From NCBI RefSeq assembly GCF_046630445.1, contig NC_092339.1, forward strand, positions 53,615,501 through 53,679,500: a DNA stretch of 64,000 nt. The letters are read 5' to 3'. The DNA is from Rutidosis leptorrhynchoides. Its lineage: Eukaryota; Streptophyta; Magnoliopsida; Asterales; Asteraceae. How positions within the stretch are numbered: position 1 is the stretch's first letter; every line of letters begins with the position of its first letter. The position numbers were made by a program, and so were the translations under genes. Below the pieces are notes generated by a model. It saw only the letters and a program-made list of their open reading frames with translations. It did not search any database and was not told the DNA's origin. Shown here in pieces: positions 23,773 to 34,075 of this stretch.

Positions 23773-24128
23773 CTACAAAGACAACCCAAGTGACCTCAGG
23801 AGGTTGAAACCCCTCGATGACAAAACAAATCTAGGAATATAGCCCAGGTAAGAGAAAATTGAGAACATTAACAAACGACTCATCTGAGCTATGTGATGTG
23901 GTGCATCAGTGAGATGCAAGAGAAAATTAGATGCCAGATAAAGGAGACCACACGGAGAGGCCATAGCCAAAAACTGAGAAAATAGCCCATAAGCACCATC
24001 ATATAAACTTCCGCATATCGAACTTCTAATTCCTTTTTCTTCGACCACGACATACAAATCATCATTGCTGACCTATCCAACCTTGATCGATGCACCATTG
24101 TTATAATGAACAAGTCACCATCGCACAA
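23773..24128 (-). pseudogene. Unassigned broken reading frame
   Basis: Two overlapping minus-strand frames (23773-24057 and 23889-24128) appear to be one sequence split by a shift near 24050. The product is hydrophobic (ASPCGLLYLASNFLLHL; IPRFVLSSRGFNLLRSLGL). The last motif is faintly like the segment before the LRRs of NLR proteins, but this is too weak to name. It lies between the TIO-like exons and the fold-back element. Confidence 0.25.
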
Positions 24129-24651
24129 CCGACTAGTTTCTTTCTTTTTATACTATGCTTGTTGTGGATTTACATTTAATCTGGGGTTCTAAGGTTTTGA
24201 TGATTCTGAATTTTCTTCCTTAAGATCACAATTATTCGTCATCCATCTTGTAGGGGACTCATCAAGTTGAAAGTAATAATATGAGTTTATGGATTTGATT
24301 TGATTTGATTTGATTTGATTTTATGAAAGGTTTCATTTATTTGTTTGTTGGGAATTTAATTTTGTTGTTCTAGGTTATAAATTGGGAAAAACTCATAAAT
24401 ATTTCCATAATTTTTTTTTTTTTAGCTTTGTTATTGTTTTTACTTTTGTTATCATGGACATCCGATCCGATGGATATTCATGCGATCAAAGTCACGTAGA
24501 GTCGATATGGATGACGTAATATCCGATCCAATGGATATAGATATGGATGGTAAATTTAATGGATCTATGAATGAAAATTGTAAACCATAGATAAACCCGC
24601 TTCACCTAAAATAACTATATATATATATATATATAACTATATATATATATA

Positions 24652-25329
24652 TAGTGGTAGGATCAAGAGGGAAGTAACCATTCGGGGGGAAGCGGGGGAA
24701 GCAAAAACTTTTTTTTTTCGTTTTTTGAAAAAACTTTGTTCACGAACATTATAGATGAGATGAAAATATGGACATTTAATAGAGACACTTTGTGATAAAT
24801 GTTTTTATTTTGGCGGAAAAACGCTCGAAAAAGTAATATATAACAATTATCGTGTTTTTCGAGCGTATTTGAGGTTTTAGCTATTGGGGTTTAGATATTA
24901 GGGTTTATAGGGTTTAGATATTAGGGTTTAGAAATTTAGGGTTTAGGGTTTAGATTGAGTTTTTAACACGAACGGTTTAGAGTTTAGGGTTTGATGTTTT
25001 GGGTTTATGGAATAAACCCAAAACACCAAACCCTAAACCCTAAACCCTAAACTCTAAACTCTAAACTCTAAATCGGGCTAAATTTTACTTCACAAAACAT
25101 GAAGAAAAAAAACGTTCATATTCTTCACGAACAATATTATCTTGAATGTTATTTTTGTCGATCGTTTTCCCGCCTAAATAATAACATTCATCATGAAGTG
25201 TCTCTTCTAAATGTTGATATTTCCGTGTGATCTTGATGTCGGAAAAAAAAATTCAAAAAAAACGAAAAAAAATAAAAAATTTTGCTTCCCCCCGCTTCCC
25301 CCGATTGGTTACTTCCCCATTGATCCTGC

Positions 25330-25333
<4 letters not shown>
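24652..25333. mobile_element. Fold-back (MITE-like) element in (TA)n with telomere-like centre
   Basis: The left end GGTAGGATCAAGAGGGAAGT and the right end, read in reverse, GGCAGGATCAATGGGGAAGT start inverted repeats of at least 70 bases that include GGGGGAAGCGGGGGAAGCAAAA-type runs. The inversion continues inwards imperfectly (AGAGACACTT..TTTGGCGG against its partner at 25165-25215). The centre (24885-25075) is itself palindromic and made of TTTAGGG/TTAGGGTTTAG on the left and CCCTAAA on the right. Both outer flanks are (TA)n. There is no coding sequence. Confidence 0.75.

Positions 25334-25392
<59 letters not shown>
25334..25392. repeat. (TA)n microsatellite
   Basis: About 29 TA units adjoin the right end of the fold-back element. 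A matching shorter TA tract lies at its left (24617-24652), consistent with insertion into a TA repeat. Confidence 0.95.
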
Positions 25393-25394
<2 letters not shown>

Positions 25395-25590
25395 AGTAAA
25401 TTATAAAGGTTGGTCCCTGTGGTTTACTCAAAATTCTATTGGTAATCCATATCTTTCAAAAGCGAACACTCAAGATTGAATTAATTTATATATATAAGAG
25501 TAAATTATACCGTTGGTCCCTGTGGTTTACTCAAAATTCTATTGGTAATCCATATCTTTCAAAAGCGAACACTCAAGATTGAATTAATTA
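25391..25590. repeat. Two tandem copies of an approximately 104-base repeat
   Basis: Copies starting TAAGAGTAAATTATA at about 25391 and 25495 share GGTCCCTGTGGTTTACTCAA and continue to AAGATTGAATTAATT. They differ by a few bases. The GGTCCCTGTGGTTT word is common at plant DNA-transposon ends. Confidence 0.85.
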
Positions 25591-25984
25591 GACTCTTGAC
25601 TAGAGGTGGCGTCAATGTGCGTAATTCACCCGGTTACAGGTCTCGTCGCTTAGGGGGTTTGTTACCCAGGGATTTTGCTCGCTAGTAAGGATCCAGTGTG
25701 GTTGTCACTAGGGAGGTTTCTCTACTAACCTAAAAAAAGGATTATTCTTTATTAAATATTAAATATGAAATATTAATTTCAACAAAATTCCCTCCAAAAC
25801 TACACATCACCCGCAACACCAACTACCATAAGAAATGATCTGACTTTACTAAGCAAGCATATAGCATAACAGACTAACAGCACATACACATCAGACTTCA
25901 CAAAAAGTGTGTTTGTGTTAACAGGGAAACAAAAGTTTATAGTGAGAGCTTAAGGCATATTGCGAATATGCTAATACCCGGCCA
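25591..25984. other. Spacer, possible SINE remnant
   Basis: 25605-25730 holds a moderately GC-rich block (ACCCGGTTACAGGTCTCG..TTAGGGGGTTTGTTACC) that looks repetitive, but I could not assign it. The rest is AT-rich and non-coding. Confidence 0.25.
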
Positions 25985-25989
25985 CATTA

Positions 25990-28748
25990 TGTGACACCTC
26001 GCTAAAAACTATTTTTGTATTTAACTCGCTCGATGTCCTTAGATCATGAGTTAAAATTATTTGTAGGCCTCCGACATTATAATTAAGATTTCACTCTTTT
26101 AAGCGTATCTTGGTCATACGAACTCCATTTTTGATGATTCAAAAACCCAGACGTCCGTATTAAATCGGGCTACGACATTTGTGTTTTATATTTTACAAAA
26201 TTTGAGCCAGTCACGAGTTACGAGGCAATAACTACAGCTGGTCCAGCCCCTTGCTCCTTTACCCCATTTGCCATCCACTATAAATGCCCCCTTCTTTCAT
26301 TCCATTCATTTCTTTAAACACCCATACTTCTACTTCTCTAGAAATCTGCTCTAGAGACACCACCACAACCATCATAAGTCACCACCACCATCCACCATCA
26401 ACCATTCATCATCCATTTGCACTTTTAGATTCAAGAACACAACACAAACACCTAGTACTACTTTCATGTCTTCAAGAACATCACAAACTCATTTTAATTT
26501 CTACATCTAGATCTGTAAGTAACTTGTATTTTACTTATTTCATCATCCATTAACTTAATCTATCAGGTATGCTTGTAATCTTGTTGATTTTTTCATAAAA
26601 CACTTTGCATGTTGTTGCTAATAACTTTCTACTGAAACATTTCGACTTGAGTCAGCCATAACTATTTGATAAATTAGCTTAAGAGTTTTAATCTTTTCAT
26701 TTTCATAAAATATGGTTCAATACCTTTCTAACCATATAAGAAACATGCATAGATGATGAGTATAAGTACCTCATCTTGTTCATAACATTTTACATGTCTT
26801 GCTGTTACGATTTTCTGACCATCTGTTGAAGGTGGTGTTCTTGACGTGTTTTTGTTTACTTTCTGACCAAATATGCTTTTTAATTGGGTAGATATCTCAA
26901 TGATCTAAAACCTCCAACTTGAATCACCTTTAATGGTGATATGAGGTGAGAGATATGCTCAAATGAAAATGACATTCATGATTGGTTTGCTGAAAAGTGA
27001 ATCTGCATTTCTTGATTTTGCAATTTCGTGTTTAGATGACCATAAAGTCATCATTTTGTTTGATTTAAAAGTTTGTTGGTGTTATTTTATGTATGGATCA
27101 ACTCTGGAACAATCATGATTCTTAGATTTTGAGTTTAAGTATTTTTCACAAAAATAGTTTAGTCAATATGTCGGGTTTTGTTGTGCTGAAACGTTTGATG
27201 TTTCTACGCCAATAAAACATGACTTACAAACATCAAACGCCAATAAAACATGACTTACAAGCCTAATATGAGATTGACATTCAAATGACTTTTAAAGTCA
27301 ACTAAATTATATATATCTCAGAAAAGGACATATTCATTAAGGACGTGAGACAAGTGAGATATACTCTCTGAAAAGTCGATCCTTACGTTTTGTTTACTTA
27401 ATTTTTGATTTCCTAACGGTGGTTGCAAGCATTTTGCATTCTGAAACTATTGGTAAATAATTGAGTCTTTTGCTTTGGATATGATATATTTCCAAATTTT
27501 ATGCAACTCTTGTCTTTGGATTTGCTTGATTTGAGTTTGTCGTTTGCTTTTTATGAACCGAGCAAGTTGAGTTGACTGAACGCCACACAATCTGACCACA
27601 ATAGCAAGGTTCCCACTTTTGAGTGACTTAAACTTTGAACTAGTGGATGTGACTATATGCGTCGGAAAGCCAACTCAGTAAGCTACAACCTAGTATTCGA
27701 ATGATTTTCTAACTCTCAATATTTTGTGAGATATAGCTAAAATAAAACTGATTTCTAAATCAGTCTACTTTTGAACAATAACAATACACTACTTGTTTAC
27801 AAGTAACACATAAACATGTTTACAAGCATAACGATGACGCATTTACTTCTTGACTTTATTCTTAAAATTTCGTGTAGACTTTAACCGTCCTCATCTACCT
27901 TAGAATGCACAGGAGATATCCCTATCCGCACTACTTGACTATTAGCTTGTCGATAGCTTATACTTTATTTCTCGATGGCTTTCGAGGTGAGTTTCATAGC
28001 CCCACTTTTACTGTTTTCAAACATTGGGGGTGAGATAACATGCTTATTTATTTTACGTATTGGACACAAGTGTTATAAACTTATTCTATGCTTGATTTGA
28101 CAATCATAAATCCCTTAGCTTAGTAATGGTTAATTACAGGTTTGGTAAGCGCGAATCCTATTGATAGATCTATCGGGTCTGACAGCCCACCCGGGTTAGT
28201 CGTTCTAACATTTAACGGGTGTTTAGTATTTTGAGTTATGCACTTGATTGGGTGTACATTGCTTTTGCATTTCTATGCATTTATTATACAAAGGGTACTT
28301 GATTATACGTTAAGCTTGGTTACTGAGTGCTCAGGTTGCATAGAACTTTTTACTGTTTTTGAACTACAATGAAATCTTGCGGTCCACTTATTCAATTATT
28401 ACTTAAACCTATGAAATCACCAACATTCGTGTTGACGTTTTTAGCATGTTTTTATCTCAGGTACTTAGCTTACGCTTCCGCGCATTCTGTTTAGAGGTCA
28501 AGCATGGTTACATTTTTGAAGTCTTGCCATATTCTTATTTCGATCTTATTGACTACACATTCTTTTACATTTTTGTACTCTCATTTTAATGTAATGTATT
28601 ACTTTTGACATGTCACTCCAACATTGTATTTTGAAACTATGTAAATGAATGTACTTTTGTAAAAACGTCTCATATAGAGCGCGTTGACCAAGTTATGGGA
28701 CCTCTTGTTATTGTGTCATGTCATAGTGATTTTGACAGGGACATTACA
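25990..28748 (+). mobile_element. Solo gypsy-type LTR (2.76 kb) with CATTA target duplication
   Basis: The element starts TGTGACACCTCGC at 25990 and ends GACAGGGACATTACA at 28748. CATTA is present directly before (25985-25989) and after (28749-28753). No internal region or second LTR is present, so it is the product of LTR-LTR recombination. A TATA-type box (CTATAAATGCCCC, about 26278) and a following transcribed-looking segment with CACCACCA runs mark the promoter and R region. The short open frame at 26284-26553 is part of that leader, not a gene. Confidence 0.9.
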
Positions 28749-28890
28749 CATTAATACCCGACCACTGGATTATATTGGGATGGTTACAATGACGCAAACA
28801 ATTCAAGAAAACTCATACTAGTTTTGATTCAACATGCAGATCATTTTAAAAGTAATAAACCCACTTAATTTTCAAAAAACTTGAACATAC
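28749..28890. other. Intron or 3' flank of the receptor-like kinase
   Basis: This begins with the right CATTA duplication. The donor CAG|GTATGT at 28890 suggests an intron into which the LTR inserted. If it is not spliced, the kinase frame would read on 15 codons to a stop at 28846. Confidence 0.4.
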
Positions 28891-29805
28891 CTGGAATTTC
28901 AGTGCATCCTTAAGTTGTTTTACCACAGTAGCTATTGCAGGTCGTTCAGGCCGATTAATGAGTAAGCATTCATACGCAATCTTTGAATACGTAAACAAAG
29001 AATTTGAGTCAATTTGATTCTTCAAACTAGGATCTATTATATCCTCTAGTTTATGTTCTTTGTAGTATCTTCGGGCCAGTTGAGCTAGAAAACGCCGATT
29101 GTCCTGCACATTCATATAGCCCAACCTGCCACATAAGACTTCAAACAGCACTACCCCAAATGAATAAATATCTGACTCCTTAGTGAGAATTCCTGTAATC
29201 TCATATTGCGGATCCAAATAACCATATGTGCCACACGCATCTGTCACGACATAACTAACATTTTCATTTGCAAGACCTATTCTGGAAAGTCCAAGATCCG
29301 CAATCATAGCTTTCCAGTTGTGACCCAAAAGAATGTTTCCACTTTTGATATCCCTGTGGATGACTCTATGATATTTCGAAACATGGTTGTGAAGATGATC
29401 GAGACCGCAAGCAGCATCGATGCATATATTAATCCTTTGCTTCCACGAGAACGTACATGGCCCACGCAGGTACGTATCAAGGCTTCCATGCTCAGCGTAC
29501 TCATATATAAGAATTTTTTCATCGCCTTGATCACAGAAACCAAGAAGGGAGACGATGTTTGGATGTTTATAACGAGACAACAATTGAATCTCTGTTAAAA
29601 ACTCCTTAACCCCCTGACCACCTTTAGATTCTTTAGTACTAAGTCGCTTTACAGCAACTGTCCTAAGTTCCCCGGAGAGTGAAAGCTCTCCTTTGTAAAC
29701 TTGGCCATATCCTCCACTTCCAATAAATGTTGTGAACTTTTTGGTGGCTGCTTCAATAACAGGGAAGGGCAAACTGAGGTGCTCTGACTCTTTAAGAGAC
29801 GCCAT
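28891..29805 (-). CDS. Receptor-like (CrRLK1L-type) cytoplasmic protein kinase, first exon
   Basis: The exon has 305 codons from ATG 29805. A short N-terminus (SLPFPVIEAATKKF) leads into a full kinase domain: glycine loop IGSGGYGQVYKG (residues 28-39), ATP-binding VAVKR, catalytic HRDIKSGNILL, DLGLSRI in place of DFG as in many plant RLKs, GTYGYLDPQY activation-segment end and SDIYSFGVVLFEVLCGR. Neither extracellular domain nor transmembrane segment is present, so it is probably a cytoplasmic kinase of the Catharanthus RLK1-like group expanded in composites. A strong donor (CAG|GTATGT) follows KDALKFQ. The next exon is not found; a solo LTR lies beyond. It may be functional or 3'-truncated. 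Confidence 0.85.
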
Positions 29806-30844
29806 CCGAAATTATATTTAGCAGCAAATGAGATTTAGATGATGAATGCCTCTGAATGAAAAGACCAGAGGTTTAGATGTCTATGAATACAAAAGCCGGA
29901 CTCTCTGTCTATATCTACCTATACAAGAAAATAAAAAAAATATGTTATTTCCACGTTTTTATTTTGTTTTATTATAGATATAGATATAGACTTTTAAATG
30001 TAATGTACTAGTTGAAATTGTTTAATCCCTGATGGAGTGTCATTTAGATAATAAGCTACCTACTTGTTAGGGTACAAGAACATCTCCGTTAAGACCAAAC
30101 CGGCCAAAAATTATTAAATTTTTTTTTTTTTAAAAAAAATCCATCATTTCGATTTTTGATGTACGGAGTACTAACTAGTGGAAATTGTTTAATGTCCATA
30201 TGACATGTCATCTTGATAACGGAACTACCTACATATGAAAAAAGAATATTTCCATGTGAAAAGAGAATATTTCCTTGAGAGCCGCAAAATATACACATAA
30301 AGGTTCAAATTTAAAGAAAACAGGTACAGATAAATTATATATAAACGTCTTTGGTCCAAATCACTCTTTTTTATAAAGTTGCATTCACGTGTTCATTTTT
30401 CTTCAGAAATAAATATCTAAATTCAAATTTATAACCTAAGAGTGTTTTGATCAGTTCATTATTACCACCAGAAACCTGCAAAATTTTAAGAACGTCACAG
30501 ATTTGCTAGCAGTAGGTTCAGTGAACTGGAAAGTTTTAGAAGATGCTGGTATAGATAAATTCATTATTAAAGTTTGGGTCCAAATCACTCATTTTTAAAA
30601 TCAATCATTTTGTCAAAGTTTCGATGCTACTTGAAAATAGAGTCCTACCATTTGCACCGTGTAATTTTTTTTCGAACCATGTAAAAAATGAAATCAGATA
30701 TAGAACCGTCCAAAAGAGGTTGTGGGTCCCACGCAGTCCAGAGTGTCAGTACAGAACATACATCAATTAAGGTTTTGGACTTTTTTTACACAATCACTTG
30801 AACCTGTCAGTACATGAACTCGAGTAAAGGAGAGAACAGTGTTA
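29806..30844. other. Intergenic region upstream of the kinase
   Basis: Nothing coding is seen. There are short poly-T/poly-A tracts (30120-30140) and a near-repeat GGTACAGATAAATT / GGTATAGATAAATT at 30322 and 30548. The AGC at 30845-30847 is the left target duplication of the CACTA element. Confidence 0.4.
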
Positions 30845-30879
30845 AGCCACTACTAGAAAAACGATTTTGATGGACGCCG

Positions 30880-31105
30880 GTTTTCCCGGACGATGGGCAT
30901 CGTCCGGGATGAGGTACTAGACGCCAAAAAACGGGGCCACTAACACCTGCAAGTTTGACCGTTTTTCCCGGACGACCCAGAAATCGTCCCGGAAGAATTT
31001 TTCTTTTTTTTTTTTTTTTTGCCTGAAAACATTTGGCTCCAAAACGTGGGATTTTTTCGCGCCAATTTCTTCCCGGACGATTTATCGTCCGGGATACCCT
31101 TTCCG
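30880..31105. repeat. Left subterminal repeat array of the CACTA element
   Basis: Multiple copies of CCGGACGA and its complement TCGTCCGG, often paired as short hairpins (CCCGGACGAT..ATCGTCCGGG at about 30886 and 31071). In En/Spm such subterminal repeats bind TnpA. The innermost pair lies about 35 bases upstream of a TATA-like tract before the 31213 ORF. Confidence 0.85.
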
Positions 31106-31212
31106 GACGAAAACTTGATCAGGCCAAATTTTTGCTATATATATATACAAACCATTTATATACACAAACACATATACACATCATCTATATAAATACGAAA
31201 TTAACATCGAAA

Positions 31213-31575
31213 ATGCGTACCCTTGAGCCGATGATTGTCTCGTTGGAAGTGTATTACGGAAGAGAATTCCGTAATCAGAGGAGAGATTACGATTATGCCC
31301 GTAGTTGTCAGTCTATATTCAGAGAAATTGACGTCCGCCACGCAAGTTTAGAGGACTTGTTTTTGTTTTCGCAGGAAATGGTTCCGTTCGAATACACGGA
31401 TGTGTTGTATTACGAAGATGACTATGTTTCGGAATTGTCCGCTATGTATCTCCGTACCGAAGAGCAGTGGAACGGTATAAAAGAGACACTGTTCTGGCGT
31501 TCCAATCGCATTTCTCTCTATTTGATTTTCGAAGATGAAGAAATGTATTTTAATTTCGGTCAACTAAACTGCTAA
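31213..31575 (+). CDS. CACTA cargo ORF of unknown function, copy 1
   Basis: A 120-residue ORF from ATG 31213. It begins PMIVSLEVYYGREFRNQ and contains the DVRHASLEDLF, VPFEYTDVLYYEDDY and EEQWNGIKETL segments; it ends RISLYLIFEDEE..NFGQLNC. The protein is acidic, has no signal peptide or membrane segment, and I recognise no domain. The interrupted ORF at 46092-46489 is a clear paralogue, sharing LPPMIVSF, YGxxFRNxxxxY, VPxEFT, YxDDxxxEL, QWxxIKxT and RISLYxxxEDEE. That is evidence of protein-level selection. TATA-like sequence (TATATATATACAAACC) lies about 70 bases upstream, just inside the subterminal repeats. It could be an element-encoded regulator, but nothing shows that. Confidence 0.7.
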   Translation: MRTLEPMIVSLEVYYGREFRNQRRDYDYARSCQSIFREIDVRHASLEDLFLFSQEMVPFEYTDVLYYEDDYVSELSAMYLRTEEQWNGIKETLFWRSNRISLYLIFEDEEMYFNFGQLNC

Positions 31576-31942
31576 GTTTAGTTAAGTTTGGTAATATTAG
31601 TATCGTTTTTATGTTGTATCATTTCGGTCAGCTAAACTGTTAAGTTTAGTTAAGTTTGGTAATTCTAGTTTTCTGGTAGGCCATGTATCGTTTTATCACA
31701 TATATAATAAAATTGTCGTTTTATTTCAATTTACTATAATTAACACTGGATAAACGAAATTAAATAAATCACACATGTAAACACACACGAATTCAATATT
31801 ATACATAGACTGTGAATTAATCACTACAGAAGACAAACCTGAAATAAATCACACAACGAAATTAAAACACACTATGAAATTAAATCACACTACGAAATGG
31901 AATATTATACAAAGATTGTGAATGACAAATTAAATCACACTA
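31576..31942. other. Spacer between convergent CACTA genes
   Basis: This is the 3' region of two convergent genes. It contains a short direct repeat (TTCGGTCA/GCTAAACTG..AAGTTTAGTTAAGTTTGGTAAT) at 31555-31600 and 31623-31665. There is no coding sequence. Confidence 0.5.
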
Positions 31943-32713
31943 CTAACGACGGTGACGAGGATGACTACGAGCATCCGACCGAGTGGACGAATTTCCAGAA
32001 CCTGAGCTCGATGTTGTCGTAGTTTCAGCAGTAATAGGTACCGTCCTTAACATACGAGATCCTAAACGACCATTAACTGCACCAATATTAGTAAATAAAC
32101 GATTCAGAAACGCTCCATATGGAAGAGGTCTTGTTGAGTTAGAAAGCCCGTTCATTCTGGAAGCGATTAAATGAGCAATATTAACTCTAATATTGTGAGT
32201 CATGCACCAGTGAATACAAGCTTCAGTCATTGATAAATTATCAACATCTGGTTCACGGTGGTACATGTTACTCGTGATAATTTCATTTCTTGTGACAACT
32301 TCAGGACGAAGATAACCGTCAATGATGCCCGTATTTTCTATGGTCCTGTATGGAACAACATCACGGCATAGAAGTGTGGTCATTTCATATTTTGGAATAA
32401 AATCAGGAAGACCTTCAAGTTCAAAACCGGGATGATAGATCTTTCTACCATTAAATGGAACGCCCAATAGTGCACCGAATTGTGGGAGAGTATACTCGTG
32501 TTGAGCGTTATAGAGTCGAAACCTCACTGTATCTTCATTAATGAACTGAAAGTTTCTATAGAATTCACGCACGAGTGGAGGAAAAAATTACTCATCAACA
32601 TGAACGAAAGGAAGCCAGTCCATTCTTTCGAATTCTTGTAGAATTTCTGGAAGGTCTTCTACATTGACCTCACGACCTTCACTAATAGGTCTAACGATTC
32701 CTGGTGGATTCAT
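31943..32713 (-). pseudogene. Athila ORF1-like protein inside the CACTA element, one in-frame stop
   Basis: The frame runs from ATG 32713 to the stop at 31943, 256 codons, broken once by TAA at codon 42 (about 32588-32590). Recognisable parts are REFYRNFQF, RLYNAQHEYTLPQFGALLGVPF and EACIHWCMTHNIRVNIAHLI, followed by a Ser/Thr-rich, Arg/His-ending tail. The order resembles the 'Arabidopsis retrotransposon ORF1 (Athila)' family, a capsid-like or uncharacterised domain also found as stray plant genes. A TATA-like CTATAAATATCACC lies upstream (about 32818). The upstream frame remains open apart from the single stop, so decay is recent or the stop is polymorphic. Family assignment is moderate. 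Confidence 0.55.
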
Positions 32714-33408
32714 TGTGTGATAGTGGGAGGGAAAGAAGAAGGTGATGTGTGAATGTGGAAATAGAAGAAAGAAAACTCGGTATAAGTATAAGGTGATTTC
32801 CCTCCATAATTGAGAGGTGATATTTATAGAGGTAGTAGGTGGTAGGTAGTTGTGTCAATAAACACGTTTATTGAATACAGCTATTGAATATTACTTTAAA
32901 TAAAGCATATCTGATTCATGACTTTAGTCAAAGAATCTCTGTCTTCATCAGCTTTAATTAAAGCATCTCTGATGCATGGCTCTTTAATTAAAGTTGCTAG
33001 GCTATGTCAAATCATTTCAGTTTTCTGATAGCATCTTTGCTTAGTTATCAAAACTGGTAGGCCATGCATCAAGATAACAAGCACATGGTTATGTTGGTAC
33101 TTAATTAGGGTGTAAACATTAGTGTTGAATATTGATGTACTTTCAAGACTATTGGAAACGTTGCATAGAATAGTGGATGTTAAGTACTACCATTACAACT
33201 AGTTACGGATGTAGTAATCATGTGTGGTTTGTTTAGTTAACTGACTAGGAGTATAAGTGGTAGGGGGTTATGTGTGGTTTATTAAACACGCTTATTAGTC
33301 ATTTAAATCACGTTTATTAAAAGAAAATACATCAGTTACTTCCAAACTTACAACACGTCCAATACATTCCAAACTACAACACAATACTTATAAAATAAAC
33401 TACATCAG
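32714..33408. other. Promoter side of the Athila-like ORF and spacer
   Basis: This contains a TATA-like box (about 32815) and AT-rich non-coding sequence with CATGGCTC/GCATCTCTGAT repeats at 32905-32990. No gene is seen. Confidence 0.4.
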
Positions 33409-33765
33409 TTACTTGAAAATGAAACACAACACAAATGCTACAAAACTACAAATTAACATCAGTTTCAACATTTTCGCTTGACGATTTGCGATTTTGAGTG
33501 AACGTTCTAGAGCTCTTTTAGACCTTAACAATTCTATTACTACTTCACGCCCCCTTTCAGTGTAGGGCGGATCAATCCAAATTTGCAGCCTTCTGCAACG
33601 CTCAGACATCATCAAGATCCGGGACATACCACCACAACCATAAAAGCGTCGACCGTACTGGTATTCATCCGACAAGCAAGTTTTGACCACCATCTTTGAA
33701 CCACATGTTCGACAGAATTTCACAACAAAAGTTTCTTCTGGACCATACTGGTAATGGTGATTCAT
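33409..33765 (-). CDS. GRF-type zinc-finger protein with C-terminal membrane segment
   Basis: The protein has 118 residues from ATG 33765. The GRF zinc finger is near the N-terminus: CRTCGSKMVVKTC, then GRRFYGCGG. A helix rich in Glu/Arg follows (RGREVVIELLRSKRALERSL), then a hydrophobic C-terminal stretch LMLICSFVAFVLCFIF likely to anchor in a membrane. Similar small plant 'zinc finger, GRF-type' proteins occur in large families near transposons; a role in the element is not established. The upstream 200 bases (TTTATCACACTCACCTACTT..) are similar to the upstream of the ORF at 46489, so these element genes share a promoter type. Confidence 0.8.
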   Translation of the reverse strand: MNHHYQYGPEETFVVKFCRTCGSKMVVKTCLSDEYQYGRRFYGCGGMSRILMMSERCRRLQIWIDPPYTERGREVVIELLRSKRALERSLKIANRQAKMLKLMLICSFVAFVLCFIFK

Positions 33766-33985
33766 ATTGTGCAGTCACATATTGTTGTCATTAGTGGGTT
33801 ATTATATAGAAAGAATTTTCCCGCCCAAAAGCCATCTATCGTTTTCCCGCCCAAAATTTCCCACCTAAAGTTAGACCGGATCGTTTAGGGGTAGGTTGAA
33901 TTTAATTAGGGTTTAATATTTAGTGACGACATGTCATTTCTTTTATCACACTCACCTACTTCCCTGTTCGAGGTGATGTATATTT

Positions 33986-34075
33986 AGTCCAGACTCACTA
34001 ATGCATCCTATCGACTTATCTGTTAGACACACTAATGCAGACCTGGTTCGCTAAGACCACCGCTCTGATACCAAC
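33986..34075 (-). mobile_element. Orphan retrotransposon leader and primer site left of the left LTR
   Basis: These 90 bases are the same as 42490-42579, the leader plus primer site of the element to the right. They contain GCTCTGATACCA (complement of TGGTATCAGAGC) two bases before the LTR. A 3' LTR on the minus strand should be bordered here by target DNA, not by a primer site. Confidence 0.9.

Noticed and set aside
23773-24128. NLR-type resistance gene fragment
   Set aside because: Only one short stretch is faintly similar and no NB-ARC or LRR motif is present.
24885-25075. True internal telomere or chromosome fusion point
   Set aside because: The telomere-like units are few, degenerate and lie symmetrically inside a transposon-like inverted repeat.
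28891-29805. The receptor-like kinase as the missing N-terminal kinase of the TIO-like gene
   Set aside because: Its motifs (TYGYLDPQY, DLGLSR) are those of plant receptor-like kinases, not FUSED kinases, and it has its own start codon.
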